Positions 1 through 6,523 of a stretch of DNA of 64,000 bases are shown here, in pieces. The notes below the pieces were generated by a model. The model saw only the letters and a program-made list of their open reading frames with translations, did no database searches and was not told where the DNA came from. Source of the stretch: Aeromicrobium tamlense (GTDB lineage Bacteria > Actinomycetota > Actinomycetes > Propionibacteriales > Nocardioidaceae); contig NZ_JACBZN010000001.1 in the NCBI RefSeq assembly GCF_013408555.1, forward strand, positions 930,001 through 994,000. Direction: 5' to 3'. Position 1 is the stretch's first letter. Every line of letters starts with the position of its first letter. The position numbers and the translations under genes are program-made.

Positions 1-301
1 CAGACAACCGGGTGTCGGTGTTGGGCAGGGCTCGCCGGAGCTTGGACAGCTTGCGAGTCAGTCGTCCCTTTAGCTCGCCGAGCCGCTCGACCTCGGCCTG
101 GGCCTCCTGCCGTTCCGCGAGCGTGGCCGTGCCGTAAATCCATCCTTCGTGGACATCGTTGGAGTGGTCCTCCGCCTCGGATAGGCGGTCCGGCAGTGCC
201 GCCAGCTCTGACTCGATGAGTTCAATCTCGGCGGCGGTGACGGCGGCGCTGGAGCGGATCTGCTCCGCAGTGGTGTTGCTCGACTTGGTGGTGTTGCTCA
301 A
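1..301 (-). CDS. hypothetical charged coiled-coil protein, 3' end off the window
   Basis: The open frame starts at a TTG (299-301) preceded by AAGGAG at a 6-nt spacing. It runs off the left edge, so only about 100 residues are visible. The protein begins MSNTTKSSNTTAEQIRSSAA and is rich in Glu, Ala, Leu and Arg with heptad-like spacing, suggesting a long helix or coiled coil. No domain is recognised. It belongs to the mobile-element block by strand and style. Function unknown. Confidence 0.6.
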   Translation of the reverse strand, partial: MSNTTKSSNTTAEQIRSSAAVTAAEIELIESELAALPDRLSEAEDHSNDVHEGWIYGTATLAERQEAQAEVERLGELKGRLTRKLSKLRRALPNTDTRLS

Positions 302-338
302 TGGATTCTCCTTCGGGTAGGTGCTTGGTTCAGTCCGG

Positions 339-521
339 TCAGGGGCGGAAGGTGTCTGACCTGTTCGTGGTGTCGGTTCGTCGGACCCAGCCGCTCATGT
401 TGCGGGTGGACTGTTGGTCTCGCCAGGAATGACCGCGCTGGAGCTGGCGGCGGGTGGTGTCGGTTCCGACCAGCTGGTCGAGCCGAGATCCAGAGCGGAT
501 CGGCCTCGAGCGTTTAGACAT
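339..521 (-). CDS. small basic hypothetical protein (60 aa)
   Basis: The ATG at 519-521 has AAGGAG 9 nt upstream. The 60-residue product is strongly basic (many Arg, Gln, Thr) and begins MSKRSRPIRSGSRLDQLVGT. The frame stays open upstream, but the Shine-Dalgarno site favours this internal start. It is probably a small element-encoded protein, perhaps nucleic-acid binding because of its charge; this is inference only. The start codon overlaps the stop of the tiny upstream frame at 514-621. Confidence 0.45.
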   Translation of the reverse strand: MSKRSRPIRSGSRLDQLVGTDTTRRQLQRGHSWRDQQSTRNMSGWVRRTDTTNRSDTFRP

Positions 522-621
522 CGTTGTTCTTCTCCTTCGTAGGTGACTGAGGCACCCCGGCAGGGGTGCCCTCTGGGTTCGGGGGCTGAACGAGTGGGCC
601 GCTGGCGCGGCCCCTTCGCAT
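514..621 (-). CDS. possible 35-aa leader peptide
   Basis: The ATG at 619-621 has AGGAG 6 nt upstream. The frame ends at TAA (514-516), five nucleotides inside the next gene at 339-521. That overlap would couple translation of the two. The product begins MRRGRASGPLVQPPNPEG and is Pro/Gly-rich. It also encodes the two stem-loops at 597-612 and 551-570, so it could instead be untranslated leader. Low confidence as a protein. Confidence 0.3.
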   Translation of the reverse strand: MRRGRASGPLVQPPNPEGTPAGVPQSPTKEKNNDV

Positions 622-743
622 AGACCTCTCCTGGTCTTCCGTCGTTTGCTGTCTGCTTTCTCGCTTTCTGGGGACGACTGAGGCACCCCTCCGGGGTGCT
701 TTAAGTCGAGTGGCTCATGGCTGTCTGGGCCGCTGGCGCGGCC
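551..743. repeat. two-copy stem-loop module with a 131-bp period
   Basis: Copy 1 has a GGCACCCC/GGGGTGCC hairpin (551-570) and a GGCCGC-TGGC-GCGGCC hairpin (597-612). Copy 2 has a GCACCCC/GGGGTGC hairpin (683-699) and an identical GGCCGC hairpin (728-743). Both hairpins recur exactly 131 bp apart and the first is preceded by GACTGAG in each copy. The sequence between them has diverged. They resemble the intergenic stem-loops of actinophages and may be terminators or mRNA-stability elements. Confidence 0.55.
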
Positions 744-988
744 TCTACTGCTCAGTTGAGTGAGACTCCGACCTCCAGCTCTCCGCTCGCCGGCGCTAGA
801 GCTGCTTGGTGCGGCGATTCACGAGTGGAGGAGTGGTGCGGACCAAGCTCGTCAGTTTCCTCTATGAGAAGACTCAGGAGAGGCGTCCCATTTCCCTTGG
901 CATAGCAGGAGGCTTGCCCTCGCCAGATGAGGGTCGAACCCTCATTTAGTGAGGGTTTCTCGGCAGAAAACCCTCATCTGGTGAGGGT
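622..988. other. non-coding stretch of the element
   Basis: I see no convincing gene in these 367 bp on either strand. A 62-codon plus-strand frame at 717-905 has no Shine-Dalgarno site, no -10 box and unnatural composition. The stretch holds copy 2 of the stem-loop module (682-743) and the operator-like array at 927-988. It probably carries the promoter region for the leftward genes. Confidence 0.5.
927..988. promoter_or_regulatory. operator-like array of five TGAGGGT half-sites
   Basis: The heptamer TGAGGGT or its reverse complement occurs five times in 61 bp: 928-934, 938-944 (inverted), 950-956, 970-976 (inverted) and 982-988. The first two form the palindrome ATGAGGGT-CGA-ACCCTCAT. Centre spacings are 10, 12, 20 and 12 bp, close to whole helical turns. 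This suits cooperative repressor binding. It lies just after the stop of the 989-1348 gene, so it would act on leftward transcription. No cognate regulator is identified. Confidence 0.55.
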
Positions 989-1348
989 CTAGTGTCGGGA
1001 GCACTGTTCATAGATCGACCCTCTGGTGCCTCCTTCGACGGCGTGCGACGGGACGATGAGACACCTCCCGTTCGACCCCGCTGCGAGCCAGCCCCGGTCG
1101 ACGGCTTCGGCGACGTACCGAGCTGCGTTCTTCATGTCGGGCAGAAACTCACCTGTCGTCGAATCGACTCGAGCCAGCAGATCAGCCAGTTCACCGATTC
1201 CGAGCGGCGCGTGACCGTTCCGCTTGTGCGTGCCGTAGGCGTGGCTCGCTACCCGGAGCCATTTCGGGTGGCGTGGGTCGTGTGCTCTCTCGATCCATGG
1301 CCCGCGATAGTGCTTGCTCCATTCGTCTGTCTTCCGGTGCGTGGTCAT
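989..1348 (-). CDS. actinophage-type hypothetical protein (119 aa)
   Basis: Begins MTTHRKTDEWSKHYRGPWIE. The segments RGPWIER, HPRHPKWLRVASHAYGTH, ADLLARVDSTTGEF and the ending LIVPSHAVEGG match my memory of a family of small proteins in actinobacterial phages and plasmids, often called helix-turn-helix or replication-associated. The central AVEYG/AVDRGWL-like part fits a winged-helix fold, but no function is proven. The start is ATG with only a weak purine-rich site (GACGAG). It lies 34 bp after the 1383-1661 gene, on the same strand. Confidence 0.65.
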   Translation of the reverse strand: MTTHRKTDEWSKHYRGPWIERAHDPRHPKWLRVASHAYGTHKRNGHAPLGIGELADLLARVDSTTGEFLPDMKNAARYVAEAVDRGWLAAGSNGRCLIVPSHAVEGGTRGSIYEQCSRH

Positions 1349-1382
1349 TCCTGGGCTCTCGTCGTCTCAACTTCAAGGACGC

Positions 1383-1661
1383 TCAGTCGAGCACGACGAC
1401 TGGACAACTGATAGCCGGTGAAGGGCCAAGCGTCCGCGCTGCCCAGTGACGCAGCGACCAGAGCGGGAACAGTGCCACACCTGAACGAGAGCAGCGAATG
1501 TAGGCAGGGCCAGCTCCAGAGCGGTGCGCAGCTCGCAGCACAGACGGCGCGATTCCGAGTGACTTAGCAGCGTCCTCAGATTTGAGGGTCCTGTTCCCCT
1601 TCGTGGCCTCCACCGCGCGAGCTCGGTTCGGCATCCGACCGACGTAGCTTCGTTGGCTCAC
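1383..1661 (-). CDS. excisionase-like HTH protein
   Basis: The GTG start (1659-1661) overlaps the stop of the preceding gene as GTGA, a translational-coupling arrangement. Residues about 25-75 (LKSEDAAKSLGIAPSVLRAA, then PAYIRCSRSGVALFPLWSLR) have the layout of a MerR/excisionase winged HTH: recognition helix, a turn giving the wing, then a Trp-containing helix. Such proteins act as recombination directionality factors or transcription regulators in integrative elements. The family assignment is by pattern only. Confidence 0.55.
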   Translation of the reverse strand: MSQRSYVGRMPNRARAVEATKGNRTLKSEDAAKSLGIAPSVLRAAHRSGAGPAYIRCSRSGVALFPLWSLRHWAARTLGPSPAISCPVVVLD

Positions 1662-1996
1662 GCGGCAACACCCTCGAGCGTGGCGCTCAGCGGCGCAGGA
1701 TCGCGGTTCTGAGTGGCCAGCGCTGTTTCCGCGGACTCAAGGCGGTCTGCCTTCCAGCGGCGTGCGTGGTGAGCCGACCCTCTGACCGAGCGCCAGCCGT
1801 TCGACTTACCCACCGGCCACGACAACATGACCTGGGTGCAGTTCGGGCACGGCGGATCGACAGCGGTAAAACCGAGCTGGACGCCGTAGGCGAACTCAGC
1901 GGCGCAGGGGTAGCAGAGTCCTGCACCGTGAGCGCAGTTCTTGACCGTCTCCCACTGTCGGGCCTGCTTGGGAGTCTCGGGATGATGGATCTTCAT
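1658..1996 (-). CDS. small cysteine-rich, probably zinc-binding protein (112 aa)
   Basis: The ATG at 1994-1996 has a strong AGGAGG 5 nt upstream, which decides the start although the frame stays open far upstream through the recombinase remnant. Cysteines are arranged CAHGAGLCYPC (residues 21-31) and CPNC (50-53), a likely zinc ribbon. The tail is basic and charged. It is followed by the HTH gene with a GTGA overlap. Zinc-binding proteins of this size are common in actinophages, usually without assigned function. Confidence 0.6.
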   Translation of the reverse strand: MKIHHPETPKQARQWETVKNCAHGAGLCYPCAAEFAYGVQLGFTAVDPPCPNCTQVMLSWPVGKSNGWRSVRGSAHHARRWKADRLESAETALATQNRDPAPLSATLEGVAA

Positions 1997-2018
1997 AAGT
2001 TCCTCCTGGGAATGACAA

Positions 2019-2043
2019 GAGCCCCGCCCGGTAGGGGAGGCTC
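2019..2043. terminator. imperfect intergenic stem-loop in the element
   Basis: GAGCC (2019-2023) pairs with GGCTC (2039-2043), and inner C-rich and G-rich runs extend the stem. It sits between the excisionase-like gene (stop at 2068) and the Cys-rich gene (start at 1996), in the same style as the hairpins at 551-743. There is no clear U-tract. Confidence 0.35.
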
Positions 2044-2067
2044 GGTATGTGTGGTGTTTTGGGGAAG

Positions 2068-2232
2068 TCAGCTGCCTGCGTTGAGCTTCCTCCAGCTGTC
2101 GAGGTCCTCGGCGCGGTACAAGTGGACCCTTCGAGCAAGAGTGAGGTGTCGTGGACCGACCCCCCTCGCGCGCCACGATGACACGGTCCCCTCCGCTACG
2201 CCGAGGTGCGCCGCAGCGTCGGCGCTGGTCAA
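2068..2232 (-). CDS. short excisionase-type HTH protein (54 aa)
   Basis: The frame encodes LTSADAAAHLGVAEGTVSSW followed by RRVHLYRAEDLDSWRKL, a clear HTH_17/excisionase-type winged helix at residues 1-50. The only start codon after an upstream in-frame TAA is the TTG at 2230-2232, with no convincing Shine-Dalgarno site. The frame is +1 relative to the recombinase remnant and begins exactly where recombinase similarity stops. It may be an intact short Xis. It may also be the 3' part of a gene whose start was lost when the recombinase and HTH genes were joined by deletion. Confidence 0.55.
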   Translation of the reverse strand: MTSADAAAHLGVAEGTVSSWRARGVGPRHLTLARRVHLYRAEDLDSWRKLNAGS

Positions 2233-2236
2233 TAGC

Positions 2237-2554
2237 CGTCGTGAGGTCGATGTCGCCGGTTACGGTCGCGACGCCTGCATTCGAGCGTTCACACAGAACA
2301 ATCAGCTTCTCGAGATCAACCATTGATCGCGTCAGTCGGTCCATGTGCCACGCCACGACGACGTCCACTTGGCCGCCTTCGATCATCGCCAGCACGCGGT
2401 CCCAACCTGGGCGGGCCTTGCCTGTGTAGGCGGACTTGCTGAGATCCTCTACAAGCTCGACTACCTCCCAATCCCGAAGGTCGCAGAGAGCTTGGCACTT
2501 CGCTGCCTGCCGTTTCGTGGACTCACTCGCCCCCGACCTCTTCGGTGATTCCAT
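2237..2554 (-). pseudogene. truncated serine recombinase (resolvase/invertase family)
   Basis: About 105 residues of the catalytic domain are present: RQAAKCQALCDLRDWEVVEL, ARPGWDRVLAMIEGGQVD, VVAWHMDRLTRSMVDLEKLI and GVATVTGDIDLTT. The N-terminal strand with the catalytic serine (usually in an R-x-S motif) is missing, and the frame begins MESPKRSG at the element boundary. After GDIDLTT similarity stops: the rest of the catalytic domain and the large DNA-binding part of about 300 residues are absent. The frame stays open but reads nonsense across the next HTH gene. This is a remnant of the element's integrase, not a working enzyme. Confidence 0.75.
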
Positions 2555-2560
2555 CGCGGC
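2535..2560. other. putative attachment-site junction
   Basis: Left of this interval the sequence is the minus-strand serine recombinase. Right of it a plus-strand frame reads as the C-terminus of a TadE-like protein. Serine integrases commonly sit next to an att site, so the crossover core should lie here. The exact core cannot be placed without the other end of the element or an uninserted relative. Confidence 0.4.
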
Positions 2561-2618
2561 ATTCGACGTGGCGTCCACCCACACCGAGCCCTTCGGCCGC
2601 TACCGGGCGGCACCATGA
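2545..2618 (+). pseudogene. 3' remnant of a TadE-family pilus protein gene
   Basis: The plus-strand frame reads IAAFDVASTHTEPFGRYRAA before its stop at 2616-2618, which overlaps the ATG of the next gene as ATGA. Actinobacterial TadE-like proteins typically end in a similar Tyr-Arg tail, and an overlapping TadE-TadG pair is normal in Tad/Flp pilus loci. Upstream of about 2545 the frame is antisense to the recombinase. The host gene therefore appears to have been interrupted by the element. Confidence 0.5.
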
Positions 2619-3016
2619 GATCCGAGCGTGGCAACGTCACCGTCCTGACCGTCGGGTTCCTCGCGATCCTCGGCCTGCTCGTCGTCATGGTCGTCAACGC
2701 CTCGGCCGCCTTCCTCGAGCGGCGCGAGCTGATGAACCTCGCCGACCGCGTCGCCCTGCACGCCGCGGATGGGCTCGACCGCGACCGCGTCTATCTCCGG
2801 GGCATCACCGACAAGGCGACACTCGAGTCCGCCGACGCCCGGGCCCTCACCGCCGGGATCGTCCCCGACGACGTCAGCCTCAGGCTCATGACCAGCGACG
2901 ACCGGGTCGAGGTCCGCGTCATGCGACAGACGCGGCTGCCCCTGGTCCCACCCGGCTGCCCGGACACCGCCACGGTCCGCGCCGAGGCGTCCGCCCGGCT
3001 GCAGATCGCGCCCTGA
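2615..3016 (+). CDS. TadE/TadG-like Flp pilus-associated protein
   Basis: A 133-residue protein with a short basic N-terminus (MRSERGN) and one hydrophobic segment (VTVLTVGFLAILGLLVVMVV, residues 8-27). An extracytoplasmic domain containing LADRVALHAADG follows. That layout is typical of TadE/TadG pseudopilins, which lie in the membrane and contribute to Tad pilus assembly. The ATG overlaps the stop of the TadE remnant. The rest of the tad locus would normally lie upstream, now separated by the element, so this gene may be cut off from its promoter. Confidence 0.6.
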   Translation: MRSERGNVTVLTVGFLAILGLLVVMVVNASAAFLERRELMNLADRVALHAADGLDRDRVYLRGITDKATLESADARALTAGIVPDDVSLRLMTSDDRVEVRVMRQTRLPLVPPGCPDTATVRAEASARLQIAP

Positions 3017-3091
3017 GACGTATCCGTCACGCTGCTCGGCGCTCACGGTGAGGGAGGGCGGGCACCGTGCCCGCACCGAAGGAGGCCGACG

Positions 3092-3604
3092 ATGAGACGC
3101 TCACACCTGGTTCCCGCGCTCTGCGGAGCCGCACTTCTGGTGTGCGGCGTGGCCGCACCGGCCGCGGCCCAGACGGTCGACCGGAACGACCCTGCCGGCG
3201 ACGCCCCGGCGCGCATCGACATCACCAAGGTTCGCTACACGCACCTGTCCGACCGCGTGCGTGTCGCCGCGAAGATCCCCGACCTCGGCCCGTCCGGCAC
3301 CGCTGACTTGCTGGTTTCCCGCTACGAGATCTTCGAGGCGGGCTATGTCGTGCGGATCCGCCAGCACCGGGGCCAGCCCGCCAAGGTCTCGCTGCTGTAC
3401 TACGACCACTTCAGCTTGAGGAAGCGCACCTGCAAGGGCATCTCCGGCAGCTGGGGACCCGAGGTCGTCCGGTTGAAGGTGCCGCGGTCGTGCCTGAAGG
3501 GCCACGCCACGAAGCACGTCTTCGCGCAGTTCGTCATCGCGTTCGGCGCGGGCGGCGAGCAGTTCGACGAGGCCCCGGCGGTCACCCGGCTGCGCCGGTC
3601 CTGA
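3092..3604 (+). CDS. secreted hypothetical protein (170 aa)
   Basis: AAGGAGG lies 6 nt before the ATG. Residues 1-26 form a Sec signal peptide (MRRSHLVPALCGAALLVCGV ending APAAA). The mature part starts near QTVDRNDPAGDAP and looks like an all-beta domain (DITKVRYTHLSDRVRVAAKI). This pattern is seen in many actinobacterial secreted proteins of unknown function, where the DPxGDA opening is frequent. Two cysteines (RTCKGI and RSCLKG) could form a disulphide. No enzymatic motif is visible. Confidence 0.7.
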   Translation: MRRSHLVPALCGAALLVCGVAAPAAAQTVDRNDPAGDAPARIDITKVRYTHLSDRVRVAAKIPDLGPSGTADLLVSRYEIFEAGYVVRIRQHRGQPAKVSLLYYDHFSLRKRTCKGISGSWGPEVVRLKVPRSCLKGHATKHVFAQFVIAFGAGGEQFDEAPAVTRLRRS

Positions 3605-3641
3605 CCGGCGACCCGGCCCGGGGGACAGGGGCCCGGCTGCC

Positions 3642-3647
3642 TAGGCT
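3642..3647 (+). promoter_or_regulatory. -10 box of the RDD gene (leaderless)
   Basis: TAGGCT lies 7 nt before the GTG start at 3655 and there is no Shine-Dalgarno site, so the transcript probably begins at the start codon. Confidence 0.5.
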
Positions 3648-3654
3648 GGTGGGC

Positions 3655-4038
3655 GTGACCGAGACCTTCGACGACGAACCGTCCCTGGGCCGGCGCCTCG
3701 TGGCGCTGCTGATCGACTGGGTGATCGCCTCGCTCTCCGCCGTGGCGATGTTCGCCTGGGCCGGCGTGACCTTCCCGCCCGAGGGCATCCGCGACCAGCT
3801 GATCATCAACGCCGTGTTCATCGTGGAGGTCGCGATCCTCGTCGGCCTCACCGGCTTCTCGATCGGCAAGCGGATCATGGGCCTGCGGCTCATCAACCCC
3901 GACGGCATGCCCATCGGCATCCCACGCGCCCTGCTGCGCACCCTGCTGCTCAGCGTCGTCATCCCCGCGATCGTCATGACCGACGACAAGCGCGGCCTCC
4001 ACGACCTCGCAGCGGGCAGCAAGGTCGTCAAGGCCTGA
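3655..4038 (+). CDS. RDD-family membrane protein
   Basis: The 127-residue product starts at a GTG behind the TAGGCT box. It contains SLGRRLVALLIDWVIASL, with the Arg and Asp that name the family, then GFSIGKRIMGLRLIN and MTDDKRGLHDLAAGSKVV near the C-terminus. Three hydrophobic segments lie at about 15-37, 45-65 and 88-108. RDD proteins are small integral membrane proteins, some linked to ion transport; no specific substrate can be given. In actinobacteria an RDD gene beside DUF4191 and the lip genes is a common arrangement, as here. Confidence 0.85.
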   Translation: MTETFDDEPSLGRRLVALLIDWVIASLSAVAMFAWAGVTFPPEGIRDQLIINAVFIVEVAILVGLTGFSIGKRIMGLRLINPDGMPIGIPRALLRTLLLSVVIPAIVMTDDKRGLHDLAAGSKVVKA

Positions 4039-4039
4039 C

Positions 4040-4088
4040 TGGCGCAGGAACGCCCGCCACTCGACGAGTGGCGGGCGTTCCTGCGCCA
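4040..4088. terminator. long bidirectional hairpin between convergent genes
   Basis: Two perfect 24-bp arms (4040-4063 and 4065-4088) flank a single central base. It lies immediately after the RDD stop and before the DUF4191 stop, so it can terminate both convergent transcripts. There is no U-tract, as is usual in high-GC actinobacteria. Confidence 0.8.
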
Positions 4089-4123
4089 CTCGCGGGGAGC
4101 GGGTGGCGACGGCTGGGGCGGGG

Positions 4124-4831
4124 TCAGCCGCGCATCATCTTGCGGGCGCCCTTCATGCTCGTGGGCACCGGGCCGCGCGGCATCGGGGCGGCCGGACGCA
4201 TCGCATCGAGCGCCTTGAGCTTGTAGAGCACGTCGGTCTGCTGGGCCGGCTTGATGGCCTTCTTCAGCTTCTTGACCCGCTTCACCAGGTCGGGCAGGGG
4301 CACCTCGCCCTCGCCGCGGCCCACGATCAGCGTGGTGATCGGGACGCCGTCGCCGACGATGCGGCGGTGCTTCTTCACCTCGGCGCCGAGCAGGTTCTTC
4401 ACGCGCGCGTGCTGGCCCTCGCCCACGAGCACGACGCCCGGGCGGCCGACGAGGCGGTGGATGACGTCCTGCTGCTTAGTGAACGCCACGGCCGGCTTCA
4501 CGTCCCAGCCGCGACGCAGCATCTGCAGCGCACCCGCGCCGGCGCCCAGCTGGCCCTCGGCCTGCTGGTACATCGACTTCTCGGCACGCTTGCCGAACAC
4601 GATCATCGTCACCAGCAGCGCGGTGGTCAGCGCCAGGATGGCGGAGATGACGATGCCCAGCCACCAGACCCCGAGGATGAGCAGCGAGACGGTCGCCATG
4701 GCGGCAGCGGACAGCACGAACACGGCGACGAGGAGCAGACCGAGACGAGGCTGGGTCCGCTTCGTCATCGTGTACGCCGAGCGCAGCTGCGCGATGCGTC
4801 CGGTGGGTGCGGCGGGGGCGGGGCTGGACAT
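4124..4831 (-). CDS. DUF4191 integral membrane protein
   Basis: 235 residues with two adjacent transmembrane segments (about 31-50 and 53-78). A soluble domain containing GQLGAGAGALQMLRRGWDV, RPGVVLVGEG and DGVPITTLIVGRGEG matches the actinobacterial DUF4191 family, often encoded beside lipA. Role unknown. The C-terminus is basic (MKGARKMMRG). TAGAAT (4839-4844, minus strand) lies 7 nt before the ATG, right after the lipA stop. The gene is therefore probably transcribed from its own leaderless promoter as well as by read-through from lipA. Confidence 0.85.
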   Translation of the reverse strand: MSSPAPAAPTGRIAQLRSAYTMTKRTQPRLGLLLVAVFVLSAAAMATVSLLILGVWWLGIVISAILALTTALLVTMIVFGKRAEKSMYQQAEGQLGAGAGALQMLRRGWDVKPAVAFTKQQDVIHRLVGRPGVVLVGEGQHARVKNLLGAEVKKHRRIVGDGVPITTLIVGRGEGEVPLPDLVKRVKKLKKAIKPAQQTDVLYKLKALDAMRPAAPMPRGPVPTSMKGARKMMRG

Positions 4832-4846
4832 GACCCCGATTCTACG

Positions 4847-5770
4847 TCAGGCCCGTGCGTCCATGGCCTGCTGGTAGAGCCTTCCGGCGCGGTACGACGA
4901 GCGGACCAGCGGGCCGGACATGACGCCGGAGAAGCCGATCTCGTCGGCCTCCTGCTGCAGCTCGACGAACTCCTCGGGCTTCACCCACCGCTCGACGGGG
5001 TGGTGACGCGCCGACGGGCGCAGGTACTGCGTGATCGTGATGAGCTCGCAGCCCGCCTCGTGCAGGTCGCGCAGCGCCTGCGAGACCTCCTCGCGCGTCT
5101 CGCCCAGGCCCAAGATGAGGTTCGACTTCGTGACCAGGCCGAACTGGCGCGCCTGCGTCAGCACGTCGAGCGAGCGCTCGTAGCGGAAGGCCGGACGGAT
5201 GCGCTTGAAGATGCGCGGCACCGTCTCCACGTTGTGCGCGAGCACCTCGGGACGCGACTCGAAGACCTCGGTCAGCAGCTCGGGGATGCCGTTGAAGTCG
5301 GGGATGAGGTTCTCCACGCCGGTGCCCGGGTTGAGCTCGTGGATCTTGCGCACCGTCTCGGCGTAGAGCCAGGCTCCGCCGTCGGGCAGGTCGTCGCGGG
5401 CGACGCCGGTGATGGTGGCGTACTTGAGCTCCATCGTGCGGACGCTCTCGGCGACGCGGCGCGGCTCGTCACGGTCGAGGTCGGCGGGCTTGCCGGTGTC
5501 GATCTGGCAGAAGTCGCAGCGGCGCGTGCACTGCTCGCCACCGATGAGGAACGTGGCCTCGCGGTCCTCCCAGCACTCGAAGATGTTGGGACAGCCGGCC
5601 TCCTGGCACACCGTGTGCAGGCCCTCGCCCTTCACGAGCTTCATGAGCTCCTGGTACTCGGGGCCCATCTTGGCGCGCGTCTTGATCCACGCCGGCTTCT
5701 TCTCGATGGGGGTCTCGGCGTTGCGGACCTCGAGCCGCAACATCTTGCGTCCTTCGGGAGCGATGGTCAC
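4847..5770 (-). CDS. lipA: lipoyl synthase
   Basis: Radical-SAM enzyme that inserts two sulphur atoms into octanoyl groups on lipoyl domains. With the GTG at 5768-5770 the protein has 307 residues. The auxiliary-cluster cysteines are C55, C60 and C66, the radical-SAM motif is CTRRCDFC (C81, C85, C88), and the C-terminal serine motif is [12 protein letters not shown] nine bases upstream is possible, but it overlaps the -10 box TAGGGT (5778-5783) that sits 7 nt from this start, so I prefer the shorter form. It lies downstream of lipB, and its products are needed by the two-lipoyl-domain E2 at 8383. Confidence 0.95.
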   Translation of the reverse strand: MTIAPEGRKMLRLEVRNAETPIEKKPAWIKTRAKMGPEYQELMKLVKGEGLHTVCQEAGCPNIFECWEDREATFLIGGEQCTRRCDFCQIDTGKPADLDRDEPRRVAESVRTMELKYATITGVARDDLPDGGAWLYAETVRKIHELNPGTGVENLIPDFNGIPELLTEVFESRPEVLAHNVETVPRIFKRIRPAFRYERSLDVLTQARQFGLVTKSNLILGLGETREEVSQALRDLHEAGCELITITQYLRPSARHHPVERWVKPEEFVELQQEADEIGFSGVMSGPLVRSSYRAGRLYQQAMDARA

Positions 5771-5777
5771 GGTGACC

Positions 5778-5783
5778 ACCCTA
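5778..5783 (-). promoter_or_regulatory. -10 box of lipA (leaderless; decides the start)
   Basis: TAGGGT on the minus strand, 7 nt before the GTG at 5768-5770. The alternative upstream GTG would lie partly inside this box. Confidence 0.5.
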
Positions 5784-5819
5784 CGCCGCGGGACCCACCG
5801 CGCCCGCTCGGGCGACGCC

Positions 5820-6518
5820 CTACGGCTGCAGCAGCGGGACCGAGGCGTGCTGCACGCGCTCGATGTCGGGCGAGGGCTCGTAGGTGCGCCAGGTCAGGAG
5901 GTCGTCGAGGTGCGTGATCACGCTGGGCGCCACGTCCGAGGGACGGAGGTCGCGGCCGACCTCGCGGTCGAGCGACGTCACGCCCGCGTCGGCGATCCCG
6001 CACGGGACGAACCGGTCGTACCAGTCGAGGTCGACGTCGCAGTTGAGGCTGAAGCCGTGCATCGCGACGCCGCGCGAGACGCGGATGCCGATCGCGGCGA
6101 TCTTGCGCTCGGGGCGTCCGGCGGACTCCGGCAGCCACACGCCCGAGCGGCCGGGCACGCGGCCGGTGGCGAGGCCCTGGTCGGCGAGGGCGCGGATGAG
6201 CGCCTCCTCGATCCGGCGGACGTAGTCGACGACGAGCACGTGGCCGGGCAGCTTCACGATGGGGTATCCCACCAGCTGGCCGGGACCGTGGAACGTGATC
6301 TTGCCGCCGCGGTCGACGTCGACGACGGGGGTGCCGTCCTGCGGGCGCTCGTGCGGCTCGGTGCGGCGGCCGGCGGTGTAGACCGGCGGGTGCTCGAGCA
6401 GCAGCACGGTGTCCCCGATGCGGTCGGCCACGCGGTCGGCGTGCAGGTCGCGCTGGAGCTGCCACGCCTGCGTGTAGTCGAGGGCGGCGTCGCCGTACCA
6501 GTCCTGGAGGTAGCGCAC
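5820..6518 (-). CDS. lipB: lipoyl(octanoyl) transferase
   Basis: Transfers octanoate from acyl carrier protein to the lipoyl domains of E2 subunits and GcvH, the step before LipA. 232 residues. Motifs: [18 protein letters not shown], the [18 protein letters not shown] core, K139 in the [13 protein letters not shown] stretch, and the thiol C173 in [12 protein letters not shown]. The GTG start (6516-6518) is set by TAGGCT (6526-6531, minus) 7 nt upstream, overlapping the end of the acetyltransferase gene. lipA follows after 49 bp. Confidence 0.93.
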   Translation of the reverse strand: MRYLQDWYGDAALDYTQAWQLQRDLHADRVADRIGDTVLLLEHPPVYTAGRRTEPHERPQDGTPVVDVDRGGKITFHGPGQLVGYPIVKLPGHVLVVDYVRRIEEALIRALADQGLATGRVPGRSGVWLPESAGRPERKIAAIGIRVSRGVAMHGFSLNCDVDLDWYDRFVPCGIADAGVTSLDREVGRDLRPSDVAPSVITHLDDLLTWRTYEPSPDIERVQHASVPLLQP

Positions 6519-6523
6519 GAGGA

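Larger units (their letters stand above)
1..2554. mobile_element. right end of an integrated phage- or ICE-like element, probably degraded
   Basis: About 2.5 kb of small minus-strand genes with Shine-Dalgarno sites, overlapping starts and stops, and intergenic stem-loops. This style differs from the mostly leaderless host genes to the right. It carries two excisionase-like HTH proteins, a phage-type 119-residue protein and a truncated serine recombinase. The right boundary falls near 2535-2560, where recombinase similarity ends and the 3' end of a TadE-like host gene begins on the plus strand. The left end is outside the window. Whether this is a relic or the arm of a functional element cannot be judged from here; the recombinase is clearly broken. 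Confidence 0.6.

Noticed and set aside
717-905. Plus-strand 62-codon frame in the element
   Set aside because: No Shine-Dalgarno or -10 box, low-complexity Ala/Ser composition, and opposite in strand to all neighbours. It overlaps stem-loops instead.
1658-2584. Recombinase, HTH and zinc-type gene read as one 308-residue protein
   Set aside because: The middle is nonsense in this frame, an HTH domain is readable in another frame, and a strong Shine-Dalgarno site starts the last gene. Treated as three features.
4103-5917. Long plus-strand frame (about 600 codons) opposite DUF4191 and lipA
   Set aside because: Antisense of two confidently identified genes; the length is a side effect of high GC. 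Composition is His/Arg/Ala-rich with no domain.
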